Shown: positions 48,821 to 60,345, counted from the stretch's first letter. The stretch: 64,000 bases of DNA from Nitrospirota bacterium (GCA_029261135.1 JAJDBX010000057.1:1-64000); one strand, 5' to 3'. Program-made: numbers and translations. Notes: a model not told the origin generated them from the sequence alone.

Positions 48821-50260
48821 TTATTTTTCTTGTTTCTTTTGAAGGTAGGCTTCAATCCCTTTTGCGGCTTCACGGCCTTCGTAAATCGCCCAAACGATGA
48901 GGGAGGCCCCGAGTTTGACGTCGCCGGCGGCGAAGACGCCGTCTACATTGGTCATGCGATTTTCATCGACCGTCACGTTCCCTCGACCGTCGGTTTTGAG
49001 GCCGAAGTCTGTTAAGAGCCCATTTTTTTGCGGACCGGTGAAACCCATCGCCAATAGGACAAGATCCGTTTCGATCTCAAATGCGCTTTCAGAAACCTCA
49101 AAAAATTTGACCCCGCCGGCATCATTGATGATTTTTTCAACACGCGTACCGTGCAGCTTTTGAACATGTCCATTTTCACCGGAAAACTTTTTGGTCATAA
49201 AAGACCATTCCCGAGTCCCACCCTCTTCATGGGCGGCGGATGTCCGTAATTGCATCGGCCATAAAGGCCAGGGAGTGCTTTCAGATCTTTTCAAGGGGGG
49301 TTCAGGAAGAAGCTCGATTTGGCGCACTTCGCGTGCCCCTTGGCGGTGGCTTGTACCGAGGCAGTCGGCTCCGGTATCTCCACCTCCTAGAATCACAACG
49401 CGCTTCTCTAGGGCGGTAAGTGCCGAAGCGGGGTCGATCGTGTCTCCACTGTTACGCTTGTTTTGCTGGGTCAGAAAATCCATTGCGAAATGAATCCCTT
49501 GAAGGTCTCTTCCCGGGACGGGGAGATCGCGTGGAAGGCCTGCGCCAATGCTAAGACACACTGCATCGAAATCTTTTTTGAGCACCTCCACCGTGAGATC
49601 GGGTCCGACATGTACATTTGTTTCGAATCGAACCCCTTCAGCCGTCATTTGTTTGAGACGGCGGTCGAGTACCGATTTTTCCATCTTAAAGTCGGGAATA
49701 CCGTAACGGAGCAGGCCGCCAATGCGGTCGTCTTTTTCAAAAACAGTGATACTGTGCCCACTACGGCGAAGTTGCTGTGCAGCGGACAAGCCTGCCGGCC
49801 CTGAGCCTATAATCGCAATTTTATGCCCGGTTTCTTGATCTGGGGGGATGGGCGTCACCCAGCCTTCCGAAAATCCGCGGTCAATAATGTTCCATTCCGT
49901 GACGCGGATCGCGACGGGATCGTCGATAATGCCAAGCACACAGGCGCTTTCGCAAGGTGCGGGACAAAGCCGCCCCGTAAATTCTGGAAAATTATTGGTG
50001 GTATGGAGCGCTTTTAAGGCATCTTTCCAGCGGCCACGTGAAACAAGATCATTCCATTCCGGAATCATATTCTGCACGGGGCAACCTGACCAGCCCTGGC
50101 AAAAAGGAACGCCGCAATCCATACACCGCGCCCCCTGTTGTTTGAGCGTTTCTTCTTTCATTGGTTTATAGATTTCTTTCCAGTCTTTAACACGCGATGA
50201 AACAGAACGTCGTTTTGGGCCGGTTCGGTCTATTTTTAGAAATCCCCTTGGATCACCCAT
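48821..50260 (-). CDS. gltD: Glutamate synthase small subunit
   Basis: RCMDCGVPFCQGWSGCPVQNMIPEWNDLV, KIAIIGSGPAGLSAAQQLRRSGHSITVFEKDDRIGGLLRYGIPDFKM, VVILGGGDTGADCLGTSHRQGA. Confidence 0.97.
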   Translation of the reverse strand: MGDPRGFLKIDRTGPKRRSVSSRVKDWKEIYKPMKEETLKQQGARCMDCGVPFCQGWSGCPVQNMIPEWNDLVSRGRWKDALKALHTTNNFPEFTGRLCPAPCESACVLGIIDDPVAIRVTEWNIIDRGFSEGWVTPIPPDQETGHKIAIIGSGPAGLSAAQQLRRSGHSITVFEKDDRIGGLLRYGIPDFKMEKSVLDRRLKQMTAEGVRFETNVHVGPDLTVEVLKKDFDAVCLSIGAGLPRDLPVPGRDLQGIHFAMDFLTQQNKRNSGDTIDPASALTALEKRVVILGGGDTGADCLGTSHRQGAREVRQIELLPEPPLKRSESTPWPLWPMQLRTSAAHEEGGTREWSFMTKKFSGENGHVQKLHGTRVEKIINDAGGVKFFEVSESAFEIETDLVLLAMGFTGPQKNGLLTDFGLKTDGRGNVTVDENRMTNVDGVFAAGDVKLGASLIVWAIYEGREAAKGIEAYLQKKQEK

Positions 50261-53200
50261 GAAGTGCTTCCTCCTTCGCCTTTCTTGCCTTACGGATTTC
50301 TAGTACCTTTTTGTATTCCGACGAAATTACTTTTACAAATTGGGGCAGCATACTCTCCCATTGCTCCAAAATTCGTTTTGCTTTTTTGCTGTCTGTATAG
50401 CGGACATATTTTTCAATGAGGTCTTTAAGCAGATTTTGATCTTCCTGTGTTTTCACGGCTTCCAATTCAACCAGACTGAGATTGCATTGTTGCTCAAATC
50501 TATTGTCTTCGTTGAGCACAAAGGCCAGACCTCCACTCATGCCTGCGGCGAAGTTACGCCCTGTTTTTCCTAGCACGACAATGACCCCGCCGGTCATGTA
50601 TTCGCAGCCATGGTCGCCAACCCCTTCGATGACCGCTGTGGCACCGCTGTTTCTAACGGCAAATCGCTCTCCTGCCACGCCATAAAAATAGGCTTCACCA
50701 GCAGTAGCCCCATAAAGGGACGTATTCCCAATCAGAATAGTTTCTTCCGGAACAAAGAGTGATTTCTTAGGTGGATAAACAATAATTTTCCCACCGGAAA
50801 GCCCTTTTCCGGTGTAGTCATTTGAATCCCCCTCCAAGGTGAGCGTGATGCCTTTGGTGCAGAAGGCTCCGAAACTTTGCCCTGCCGTTCCTGTGAAATC
50901 AAAGCGAATGGTATCCTCCGGCAGCCCAGACGAGCCGAACTGTTTTGAAATGGCCCCGGAGAGCATCGCACCGACGGTCCGGTGAATGTTACGGATCGGC
51001 AGTTTTTGATGGACAGGTGTTTTTTGCTCAAGGGCGGGTTTTGCCATTTCGATCAATAGATGATCCAGTGCTTTTTCAAGACCATGCTCTTGCGGCTTGA
51101 CATAGTAACGGGGAATGTCGGGATGGACTTCTGGTTTATATAGTATCGGAGAAAGATCGAGTCCTTTTGCTTTCCAATGATCGATGGCCTTTTTGTAGTG
51201 GAGTCGATCTGATTGACCAATCATTTTTTCAAATTTTCTGAAGCCGAGTTGTGCCATTAGGCTTCGAATGTCTTCTGCTAAAAAATGGAAGTAGTTGACC
51301 ACATGTTCCGGCTGTCCACGATATTTTTTTCGGAGTTCGGGATCTTGTGTGGCGATGCCGACAGGACAGGTATTTAAGTGGCATTTCCGCATCATAATAC
51401 AACCCTCGACAATCAGGGGCGCTGTCGAAAATCCAAATTCGTCCGCACCAAGCAGCGCGGCGACGACAACATCACGTCCTGTCTTGAGTTGCCCGTCGGT
51501 TTGGATGCGTGTGCGTCCACGAAGGTCATTTAAAACGAGTGTCTGTTGTGTTTCGGCCAGGCCAAGTTCCCAGGGGAGTCCTGCGTACTTAATCGAAGAG
51601 AGGGGTGAAGCCCCTGTACCGCCCGATCCCCCTGCAATCACAATCAAATCAGCGTGTGCTTTAGACACACCAGCAGCCACGGTGCCAACACCCACCTCTG
51701 AAACGAGCTTGACCGAGATCGCGGCATCCGGGTTCACATTTTTCAGGTCAAAGATCAATTGGGCGAGATCTTCAATCGAATAGATATCGTGATGCGGCGG
51801 CGGAGAGATCAAAGTGACTCCCGGTGTCGAAAACCGGAGCTTTGCAATGACTTCATCAATTTTATGTCCCGGGAGCTGTCCGCCTTCTCCAGGTTTCGCG
51901 CCTTGTGCCATTTTGATCTGAAGTTCTTCGGCATTAACCAGGTAATTTGCCGTGACCCCGAACCGTCCGGAGGCCACTTGTTTAATTTTACTGTTCCGCT
52001 CACTCCCAAACCGATCTTCGTGTTCTCCTCCTTCGCCGGTATTGCTTCGTCCGCCGATGCGGTTCATGGCGATGGCCAGGGTTTCATGAGACTCGCGGCT
52101 GATCGCCCCGTAAGACATAGCCCCGGTCGTGAAGCGCTTCATGATTTCTGAAGCCGGTTCGACTTCTTCAAGTGGGATGGCTTGGCCTTCGTTAAATTCA
52201 AACAGTGCTCTTAATGTCGAACGTCGTTTGGATTCATTGTTCACGAGGCGGGCAAATTCAGTATAGGTCTCGAAATTGTTTTCTTGGGTGGCATGCTGCA
52301 AAGTCGCAATAGTCTCTGGATTCCAATTATGATGCTCTTCCTGAATGCGGTAATGATATTCTCCGCCAAAATTCAATTGCCGGACGGCGTGAAAGGTGTG
52401 GTAGGCCGTCGTGTGGCGTCGAAGAACCTCCTCTGCGATAGTGTCAATGCCGATGCCGCTGATTTTGGAGGGTGTGCCGGTAAAGTATCGGTCGATGGTT
52501 TCTTTGTTGAGTCCCAGTGCTTCGTATATCTGTGCCCCGCAATAGCTTTGCACAGTCGAAATGCCCATTTTGGAAAAGATTTTGAGAAGCCCTTTATTCA
52601 CCGCTTTAATGTACTTGGTTTCTGCAGTGAATTCGTCGATGGCCTCCGGGAGGTATTCTTCACGGGCCATGTCCGTCAGAGTTTCAAAGGCAAGGTAAGG
52701 GTTGACGCTCCCTGCGCCGTAGCCGATGAGTTGTGCGAAATGCGCCACTTCCCGGGCTTCACCCGTTTCGACGATCAGGCCAATTTCTGTACGAAGCGAT
52801 TCCCGGATCAAATGATGATGTATAGCTGAAACAGCAAGCAGCGAGGGGATTGGCGCCCATTCTTCATTTCCCCCTCGGTCGCTTAAGATAATAAATTTAT
52901 AGCCTTCGGCAATCGCGTCACTGGCTTCCTGGCAGATCCGGTCAACCGCGACGGCCATCTCTTTTGGCCCGTTTGCCGTCCGAAAGAGCATTTTGAGGGT
53001 AATGGGCTTAAAGTTTTTATCTGAAATTTGCCGAATCTTTTCAAGATCCGCATTCGTGAGAATCGGCTGTTGAATCTTAATGCGCCGCGCATGCTGAGGG
53101 GTTTCAGACAGTAGGTTGGCTTTTGGGCCGATGGTGGTGATGAGCGACATCACCAAATGTTCCCGAATGGGGTCAATCGGCGGGTTGGTCACTTGGGCAA

Positions 53201-54806
53201 AAAGCTGTTTGAAGTATTTAAAAAGAAGCTGCGGTCGGTCGGATAAAACCGCCAGTGGGGTATCATGGCCCATTGATCCAATCGCTTCTTCTCCATTAAC
53301 CGCCATGGGGGTGAGCAGCATTTTTAAGTCTTCGATCGTGTAGCCGAATGTTTGCTGACGCTGACGCAGTGTTTCATGGTTGGGTTGAAGCAGGTTCAAA
53401 GGCTCAGGCAATTCGCTGATACTGATCCGATACCTTGAAACCCACTCCCGATAGGGTTGTTGAGAAGCAATTTTAGCTTTGATTTCGTCATCATCAATAA
53501 TGCGGCCTTGTTCGGTATCGATCAAAAACATCTTGCCGGGTTGAAGACGTCCCTTGGTTCTCACGTCCTCCGGCGCAAATTGAAGGACGCCTGTTTCGGA
53601 GGCCAAGACAACAAGATCATCCTGCGTGACGAGATAACGCGCCGGCCTGAGGCCGTTTCGATCCAGTGTCGCACCGATCATTTTTCCATCGGTAAAGGCA
53701 ATGGCGGCGGGGCCATCCCAGGGCTCCATCATCGCCGCATGGTATTCATAAAAGCCACGACGGTCGAGATCCATATGGGGGTTTCCTGCCCAGGCTTCTG
53801 GAATAAGCATCATCATGGCATGGGGTAATGAACGCCCTCCCATGACTAAAAACTCCAAGGCGTTATCAAAACAAGCCGAATCACTTTGCTCTGAATCGAT
53901 GATGGGGAAAAGCTTTTCGAGATCATCTTTGAAAAGGGAAGATGAAAAACGTCCCTGCCGTGCCCGCATCCAATTAACATTGCCTTTCAGGGTATTGATT
54001 TCACCGTTATGGCAAGTGAAACGAAAGGGGTGTGCGAGCGGCCAACTTGGAAAAGTATTGGTTGAAAAACGGGAGTGCACGAGTGCCAGCGCGCTAGTGG
54101 TTTCCGAGTCGGTCAAATCGGGGAAAAAGAGAGGCACCTGATCTGGTAAAAGCAGTCCTTTATAAAGGATAGTGTTACACGAAAGACTACAAACGTAAAA
54201 ATAAGATTTTCCTTCAATGGCAGAGTTGAGTACGGCATTTTCAACGCGACGACGCAGCACATAGAGTTTTCGTTCAAATTCAGATTCGCTTAAGATATCA
54301 CGTGCAATAAAAATTTGACGAATCGTCGGCATACTTTCTTGAGCAAGATATCCAATTTGGCCGACCTTTGTAGGCACGTCACGCCAACCGATGAGTCGAT
54401 GGTCTTCTTCTTGAATCATTTTTTCAAAAATACGTTCACAGGCAGCACGCTCTTTTGGGTTTGGCGGGAGAAAAACCATGCCCACGCCATAGGCCCCAAG
54501 CGCCGGAAGATGAATACCTAACTCAGCCGTTGATCGCTCTAAAAGCTGATGTGGAATTTGTAATATAATGCCCGCCCCATCACCCGTACAGGGATCACAA
54601 CCCACTGCGCCGCGATGAGTGAGGTTTTCAAGCACTTCCAGGGCTTTTTTGATGATGTCATGGGAACGGATGCCTTTGATATTGGCCACAAAACCAATCC
54701 CGCAACTATCATGCTCGTTTTGAGGGTCGTAGAGCCCTTGTTTCTTTGGGAGTTGGGCTGAAAAAGGTTGGCCGTTTTTTTTTGAAAAGGTTAAGGCGCT
54801 TTCCAT
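50253..54806 (-). CDS. gltB: Glutamate synthase large subunit
   Basis: DSCGIGFVANIKG, THRGAVGCDPCTGDGAGI, FRFTCHNGEINTLKGNVNWM, ARFGVTANYLVNAEELQIKMAQGAKPGEGGQLPGHKI, CHLNTCPVGIATQDPELRKKY. Confidence 0.98.
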   Translation of the reverse strand: MESALTFSKKNGQPFSAQLPKKQGLYDPQNEHDSCGIGFVANIKGIRSHDIIKKALEVLENLTHRGAVGCDPCTGDGAGIILQIPHQLLERSTAELGIHLPALGAYGVGMVFLPPNPKERAACERIFEKMIQEEDHRLIGWRDVPTKVGQIGYLAQESMPTIRQIFIARDILSESEFERKLYVLRRRVENAVLNSAIEGKSYFYVCSLSCNTILYKGLLLPDQVPLFFPDLTDSETTSALALVHSRFSTNTFPSWPLAHPFRFTCHNGEINTLKGNVNWMRARQGRFSSSLFKDDLEKLFPIIDSEQSDSACFDNALEFLVMGGRSLPHAMMMLIPEAWAGNPHMDLDRRGFYEYHAAMMEPWDGPAAIAFTDGKMIGATLDRNGLRPARYLVTQDDLVVLASETGVLQFAPEDVRTKGRLQPGKMFLIDTEQGRIIDDDEIKAKIASQQPYREWVSRYRISISELPEPLNLLQPNHETLRQRQQTFGYTIEDLKMLLTPMAVNGEEAIGSMGHDTPLAVLSDRPQLLFKYFKQLFAQVTNPPIDPIREHLVMSLITTIGPKANLLSETPQHARRIKIQQPILTNADLEKIRQISDKNFKPITLKMLFRTANGPKEMAVAVDRICQEASDAIAEGYKFIILSDRGGNEEWAPIPSLLAVSAIHHHLIRESLRTEIGLIVETGEAREVAHFAQLIGYGAGSVNPYLAFETLTDMAREEYLPEAIDEFTAETKYIKAVNKGLLKIFSKMGISTVQSYCGAQIYEALGLNKETIDRYFTGTPSKISGIGIDTIAEEVLRRHTTAYHTFHAVRQLNFGGEYHYRIQEEHHNWNPETIATLQHATQENNFETYTEFARLVNNESKRRSTLRALFEFNEGQAIPLEEVEPASEIMKRFTTGAMSYGAISRESHETLAIAMNRIGGRSNTGEGGEHEDRFGSERNSKIKQVASGRFGVTANYLVNAEELQIKMAQGAKPGEGGQLPGHKIDEVIAKLRFSTPGVTLISPPPHHDIYSIEDLAQLIFDLKNVNPDAAISVKLVSEVGVGTVAAGVSKAHADLIVIAGGSGGTGASPLSSIKYAGLPWELGLAETQQTLVLNDLRGRTRIQTDGQLKTGRDVVVAALLGADEFGFSTAPLIVEGCIMMRKCHLNTCPVGIATQDPELRKKYRGQPEHVVNYFHFLAEDIRSLMAQLGFRKFEKMIGQSDRLHYKKAIDHWKAKGLDLSPILYKPEVHPDIPRYYVKPQEHGLEKALDHLLIEMAKPALEQKTPVHQKLPIRNIHRTVGAMLSGAISKQFGSSGLPEDTIRFDFTGTAGQSFGAFCTKGITLTLEGDSNDYTGKGLSGGKIIVYPPKKSLFVPEETILIGNTSLYGATAGEAYFYGVAGERFAVRNSGATAVIEGVGDHGCEYMTGGVIVVLGKTGRNFAAGMSGGLAFVLNEDNRFEQQCNLSLVELEAVKTQEDQNLLKDLIEKYVRYTDSKKAKRILEQWESMLPQFVKVISSEYKKVLEIRKARKAKEEALHG

Positions 54807-55075
54807 AATTCTCCGAGATTTATCGATATATCTACAAACCCAGTATTTTTTAGGGTGTGGTTCTTATCCGATGGTTTTTTCTTATCAATCGATAAGTAGC
54901 TAAGCAGTATAGCTTAGGCGGCGGGCTGAAGACAAGATCTTGTCTGACGAACTTTTAGAGAGAGAGTTGTTTTTATGTGAAAAATACCACTAAAACCACC
55001 AAGAAATTCGTAAAAATAAGATTTTTTTGAGTTGGTGAGACAGAAAATGAAGTGTTTGAACTGTCGTCACCTCAC

Positions 55076-55450
55076 TTAATAAGATTGATAAATCGCGAAA
55101 CCTTTTGAAACAAGTTCATCATTGATATTGATATAATCAAGTCCATCTTTAAGCCAAATTTCGACGAGAAAACGACCATATTTTCCTTTTTTATCTCGCA
55201 CGGTTTGTACAATAATTTCCTGATTTTCGATGCGATTTCTCAGGTAATCCCTTGCTTCCAATCCCTTTTCTCGTTCCTCCCCTCTGACTTCGGGTGCATT
55301 GATACGATTTAAACGCAAGGATTCATTTCTGACAACAATACTGAGGCCCAAATCAATATCAGCCCTGATCGTGTCGGCATCATAAACAGAACGTACACTG
55401 GCTCTGTAAGTGTATAAGTGGGTTTCATCTATCATAGACGTTTTCTTCAT
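55076..55450 (-). CDS. Thermonuclease/SNase-like protein
   Basis: YTYRASVRSVYDADTIRADIDLGLSIVVRNESLRLNRINAPEVRGEEREKGLEARDYLRNRI...KYGRFLVEIW. Start at ATG 55450 is likely; the track extends to 55624. Confidence 0.85.
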   Translation of the reverse strand: MKKTSMIDETHLYTYRASVRSVYDADTIRADIDLGLSIVVRNESLRLNRINAPEVRGEEREKGLEARDYLRNRIENQEIIVQTVRDKKGKYGRFLVEIWLKDGLDYININDELVSKGFAIYQSY

Positions 55451-55823
55451 ATTGTTCTCAACTGAATGCTTTAAAAGAAAAGCTCCCGTCCATCTTGTCT
55501 TGTTGGTATAGTAGCGAAACCCCTGATAAATTGCAAATTCGTATAAATATTGTGACCATGAGCCTAAGCTCTCAGCTTCAGAGTGTTTCTGTTGTTTTGA
55601 TCTTTGTAGTGAAACTCGAGGCATTTAGGGATGCTTCCCTTCTTGCTAGAATATTAGATCAAACGATACTATTACATGTCGATGCTTCTGACTCATGGCA
55701 TAGTTGAAGACATTGCGCTCATGGGTATTTAAAATGTTCATTAAAAAAGAGTCCATGCTTTTTTCTAAAAAACGGGCCAAATGGCACTCACTACGAAGTA
55801 ATCGTTGATAATCTGGAGTGGTG

Positions 55824-57471
55824 ATGAAAATTGAACAAAATATTTGGGTAGAATCCGCCGGCTGGAAAGAAGCCTCAAAAACAGGACTCGGAGCGACGGA
55901 TCATCTGGTATTGTTGTTCGGGTCGACTACTATTTTAAATCAAAAACCGCATCTCGAAGAGATTAAAACACCTTATCCACAGGCACATCTTCTGGGCTGC
56001 TCTACCGCAGGAGAAATATGTGGGACTCAAGTTTACGATCATTCCCTCGGCACAATCGCAGTGCCATTCGAGCATTCAACAATAGAGTGTGCCCAGTAGA
56101 AAATCAATGAAGAAAGAACCAGCCTGCAGGTGGGTGAAGTCCTCGCCAAGTCCTTGCTTCACGATGACTTGGCTCACATTTTTGTGCTTTCTGACGGGAT
56201 TGCGGTCAATGGCATGAACTTGTCGAGGGACTGACCACCCATCTACCGAGCGGTGTCACGCTGACACGGGGCTTATCTGGCGATGGAGACCGTTTTCAGG
56301 AAATGCTTGTTTTGTTGGATGGTTTTCCATAAAGTGGGAATGTGGCTGTTGTAGGGCTTTATGGGAACCGATTAAAAGTGGGCTTTGGTTCTCTTGGCGG
56401 TTGGGACTCTTTTGGGCCAGAACGCCTGATCACCCGCTCTGGCGGATTGAAGAAGAAGTGGAAGGGGTTCTGGATGTTTTTGGGAAAAAATACCATCCTC
56501 ACAGGCTTTTATTCCTAGGGGGAAATCTCCCCCTTTACCTCAAAGGGCAAGTCCGGACTCCATAATCAAACAATGACAATCACAACATTGTCGGAGACTT
56601 AGATTTGGAACGAATTCACAGTCTATTAAGACGTCAGTTGCGGCGTTATTTTGGAAACCCTGGGACGGTTCCAGATGAATGGCAAGGCCTCATCAAACTC
56701 ATCAAAGAAGCCTATTTTCAGTTTAGATGAGGATCGTGAGATGATCGAACGTTCTTTGGATTTAAGTTCCAAAGAACTGATCCAAGCCCATGCAAATATC
56801 CGAACGATCTATGAGCGCATTATTACAAGTAGTGTGGATGGGATCTTTACCGTTGACCTCAACCTAAACTGCACCGTTTGGAATCCGGGCATGGGAAAAA
56901 CTCAGTGCGGAAAAATTATTTAACAAATATGAACTGGTGGGAAAGTTAGGCGAATTGAAAGAAATCAGTTTTAAAAAAACAGATTAGCAGCCCAGTCGCA
57001 ATCGGACTTAAACGGGTCTTTATTAACGTTGATTTTGAGTTATTAGAGCGATTCTCTTGTCCCGATAAACCGCCTAAGCTGGATATCATCCTTGAAATTT
57101 CAGAGCGAGAGGCACTGAATCATGTGAAAAGTATTTTACAGATAGCTCAAACCTGGCGTAGTAAAGGCTATAAATTCGCCATTGATGATTTTGGCGCAGG
57201 ATTTATCTCACTTCCCTTTATTGCGAGGCTTGTTCCTGAATATGTCAAGTTGGATCGGATGACCATCTTAGATGCGGTGTCGTCTTTGAAATTTAGAAAA
57301 TTTTTAAATTATATGATCTTGGCTTTAAGAAATTACTCAAAAAAAGGCATTATCGCGGAAGGCATTGAAACCGAAAAAGAACTCCGAGTTGTGAAAAAAA
57401 TGGGGGTTCACCTGATCCAAGGCGATCTCTTAGGAAAACCTGAAATCGTTTATACTCCAACAAATCGCTGA
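55824..57471 (+). pseudogene. FIST-PAS-(GGDEF)-EAL protein, heavily decayed
   Basis: FIST: LLGCSTAGEICGTQVYDHSLGTIAVPFEHSTIECAQ*; PAS: RIITSSVDGIFTVDLNLNCTVWN; EAL: KFAIDDFGAGFISLPFIARLVPEYVKLDRM...KGIIAEGIETEKELRVVKKMGVHLIQGDLLGKP; many breaks between. Confidence 0.85.
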
Positions 57472-57572
57472 TAGAACAAACCCTGTAACTGCATCACTTT
57501 TCAATTGATGAGAACTCACCCTCAAGTGATCCCAATAATAAATTTTTTAATAGACCAAAAAGAAATATGCTC

Positions 57573-59897
57573 TTAAGAGCTCGTCGCACGCGTGACCGCA
57601 AGGGTATAGGTTTTACTTGTTAGTTCGTCTTCCGAAGTGACCCGAACAGTGATCGGATTGAGGCCTTCATTAAGCGCGACAGGGTTTTCTGGAGATCCAT
57701 CGTTAATCGTGACGGTTGCGCCACTGAACTCTGCCGTCGGTGTCAAAGTAATATTCGAGGTCTCAAAAGAGACCGATGCGACATAGTCTAATATATCAGC
57801 ATCAAAGTCGGGTATTAATGATGTTGCATCAGAGAGCGTCAGGCCCGAAAGGTTGGCATTTCTAAATGGGAATGAATAAGAGATCGAATAAACAGCACCG
57901 CTATCTTGTCGGTTGTTATCTGTTTGATCTCCATTAATCCCCGTCGCAACGCTATCCTCGAAAGGTGCGCCGACGACCAAGAGATTGTCAGAAAGGGCGA
58001 GACCGACACCAAAGCGGTCTTGCGCATCTGCATTCGAGCCCTTGATGTAGGTCTGCTGAAGCCAGTGATCCTTTTTTCGTGTAAAAAGATAAACAGCTCC
58101 CGTGTCGAGTGCATTGTTATTATTTGAGAAACCATCGAAATCCCTTGTATCGCTATCTTCCAAAAAAGCACTTACGGCCAATACATTATTGAATAAAGAA
58201 ACATTGGTTCCAAATCCGTCAAACCTGTTTGTGTTCGAGGCTTTGAGATAAGCTTGCTGTGTCCAAGAAACACCTGTTCGCTCAAAGATATAGACGGCTC
58301 CGCTATCCGATGCGCTGTTATTTGAATCATCTCCATTAATCCCGGTTGCTGCGCTATCTTCGGATCGTGCCCCGACAGCCAGGGTATGACCGAGGAGACT
58401 CACACTGCCGCCAAAGGCATCAGAGATCTCACTGTTACTTGCTTTAATGTAGGCTTGTTGTGTCCAGGTATCATTTGCTCTCGTAAAAACATAAACCGCG
58501 CCGCTATTCTTGTTATTATTGTTTTCCCTGGGATTTTGGCTGAGATTGATCCCCTTAAACGCGCTGGCTTCAAATGGAGCGCCCACAACCAAGGTGTCCC
58601 CCGAAAGAGAGACGCTTCCACCAAACAGATCGCCTGCCTCCGTATTAATCCCTTTAGGGCTCGCCTGTTGTGTCCAGTCAGATCCACTTATAGGATCACC
58701 TGTTCGTGTAAAAATATAGACGGCCCCGCTGTCGAGACCGGAATTGTCAGCAAATTGAGCGCCCACAACCAGGGTGTCTCCTGAAAGGGTCACGCTGCCG
58801 CCAAACTGATCACCTGCTTTAAGACGCGGTATCGTAATGTCTTCTCGACTCCAAGTCGCTCCTATTCGTGTAAAAAGATAGACCGTCCCGCTATCGCTTC
58901 CTTTCCCATCATCAAATCGTGCGCCCACAGCGAGGATATTCCCAGAGAGGGCAAGACTGCTCCCAAACCCATCCTGTGGTGAAATGATCAAACCTTTAAG
59001 GTAAGCTTCTTTTTCCCACTCACCATTAACGCGCGTGAAAACATAAACGGCACCGCTATTTTCTGCACTATTATCAAATTCACTCGTACCGTCACTATCT
59101 TCTCCGGGTGCTCCGACAGCCAGAGTGTCTCCGGATAACGCAATACTCCAGCCAAAATGGTCGTTAGAATCGCTATTCGAGGCCTTAAGGTAAGCCTCAT
59201 ATGCGAAGTCCCCCGCGACCTGGCGTGTGAGGTTAATCGTATAATCCTTTGTAATGATGCCGTCTGGCGCGGTGACCGTGACAAGAATCTCATTATCTCC
59301 TTCCGATAGATCAAGGGAGAAAGGCCCTGTGACGGCGGTCTCATTAATATGGACTGTGGCACCGCTCAAGCTCACTTCAATCTGGATCGTTGTCGCGACA
59401 CTCAGAAAACCGACGGTCGCAGTGTAACTTGTAATCCCAGAATCGAATTCAGGACTCAAAATGACATCCGAGAGCGATAATGCTTTAAGATCGGCGTTTG
59501 CGGGCAGTTGAATCGCACGACTGAGGGTGATCCGATAGCTTTGGCTCGTGACACCGTTTGACGCAGTCACCAACACTTCAATGATATTGTCCCCTTCATT
59601 AAGCGGGATTGAAACAGGTGATGCGGCAGGCTCCCCATTGACAGTCACTCTTGCACCGCTGTTTCCAGCGTTCGGCGTGACGGTGACACTCGAAACCAAG
59701 GGAGGAACAGAAGCCGTATAATCGGTAATGGATGGATTAAAATCAGGGCTTAATGTGCCGTTGGAAAGAAGGATATCAATTAAATTTGTATTTGAAGCAC
59801 CTGCGCTGCTCTCGGATTCGTCACCACAGGCTCCCAGTCCAAGTGCGAAGAATAAAGCCGTGAAAACAAACAAAAATGATTTAATGGATTGAGCCAT
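57573..59897 (-). CDS. Lipoprotein with cadherin-like beta-sandwich domains flanking FG-GAP (integrin-alpha-type) repeats
   Basis: Lipobox LGLGACGDES; two N-terminal and one C-terminal cadherin-like units (LSPDFNPSITDYTASV, LSPEFDSGITSYTATV, LIPDFDADILDYVASV); about seven repeats of DxFGxSxxLSGDTLAVGAPxEDS...SGAVYVFTR. Confidence 0.93.
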   Translation of the reverse strand: MAQSIKSFLFVFTALFFALGLGACGDESESSAGASNTNLIDILLSNGTLSPDFNPSITDYTASVPPLVSSVTVTPNAGNSGARVTVNGEPAASPVSIPLNEGDNIIEVLVTASNGVTSQSYRITLSRAIQLPANADLKALSLSDVILSPEFDSGITSYTATVGFLSVATTIQIEVSLSGATVHINETAVTGPFSLDLSEGDNEILVTVTAPDGIITKDYTINLTRQVAGDFAYEAYLKASNSDSNDHFGWSIALSGDTLAVGAPGEDSDGTSEFDNSAENSGAVYVFTRVNGEWEKEAYLKGLIISPQDGFGSSLALSGNILAVGARFDDGKGSDSGTVYLFTRIGATWSREDITIPRLKAGDQFGGSVTLSGDTLVVGAQFADNSGLDSGAVYIFTRTGDPISGSDWTQQASPKGINTEAGDLFGGSVSLSGDTLVVGAPFEASAFKGINLSQNPRENNNNKNSGAVYVFTRANDTWTQQAYIKASNSEISDAFGGSVSLLGHTLAVGARSEDSAATGINGDDSNNSASDSGAVYIFERTGVSWTQQAYLKASNTNRFDGFGTNVSLFNNVLAVSAFLEDSDTRDFDGFSNNNNALDTGAVYLFTRKKDHWLQQTYIKGSNADAQDRFGVGLALSDNLLVVGAPFEDSVATGINGDQTDNNRQDSGAVYSISYSFPFRNANLSGLTLSDATSLIPDFDADILDYVASVSFETSNITLTPTAEFSGATVTINDGSPENPVALNEGLNPITVRVTSEDELTSKTYTLAVTRATSS

Positions 59898-60345
59898 TTA
59901 TCATGTGCTCTCGGTCAAAGTTTGGACAAAAACCGAATGCGACACCCCATTCTTCATAAAACAAGATAACTTGAGCGGATTCAAATCCAACACAAAATTC
60001 TATATATTATGTAAATTAGAAATAAAAATCAAGTCATTTATGATCTAAGAGATGATCGTGTTGTACCACAGGGGCAAAACCCTAAAGTGTTCAAAGTGCT
60101 TTTTGTATGGCGTCATGCTATCGATTTCCTTGTCAGATTTGAGGGTATTATATGAGCTGAATGCGATCACGTAAAGCCGAAGACCATTATGTAAGTAGAA
60201 AATGTGCAGAGCGTGGGGAATTTCAAGCATTCAAATTGGAGATGACCGCATTAGAGGCGGCATTTCGATCCTTGATGAATTTGATCATAGAAAAAATGGG
60301 TAAAAACGTATTCAAAAACCCTGGGCCAGCACAAGAGGAATTGGC

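Noticed and set aside
51295-54141. Multiple + strand ORFs (162, 130, 181, 123, 108 aa) opposite gltB
   Set aside because: Shadow ORFs of a highly conserved housekeeping gene; no independent coding signal seen.
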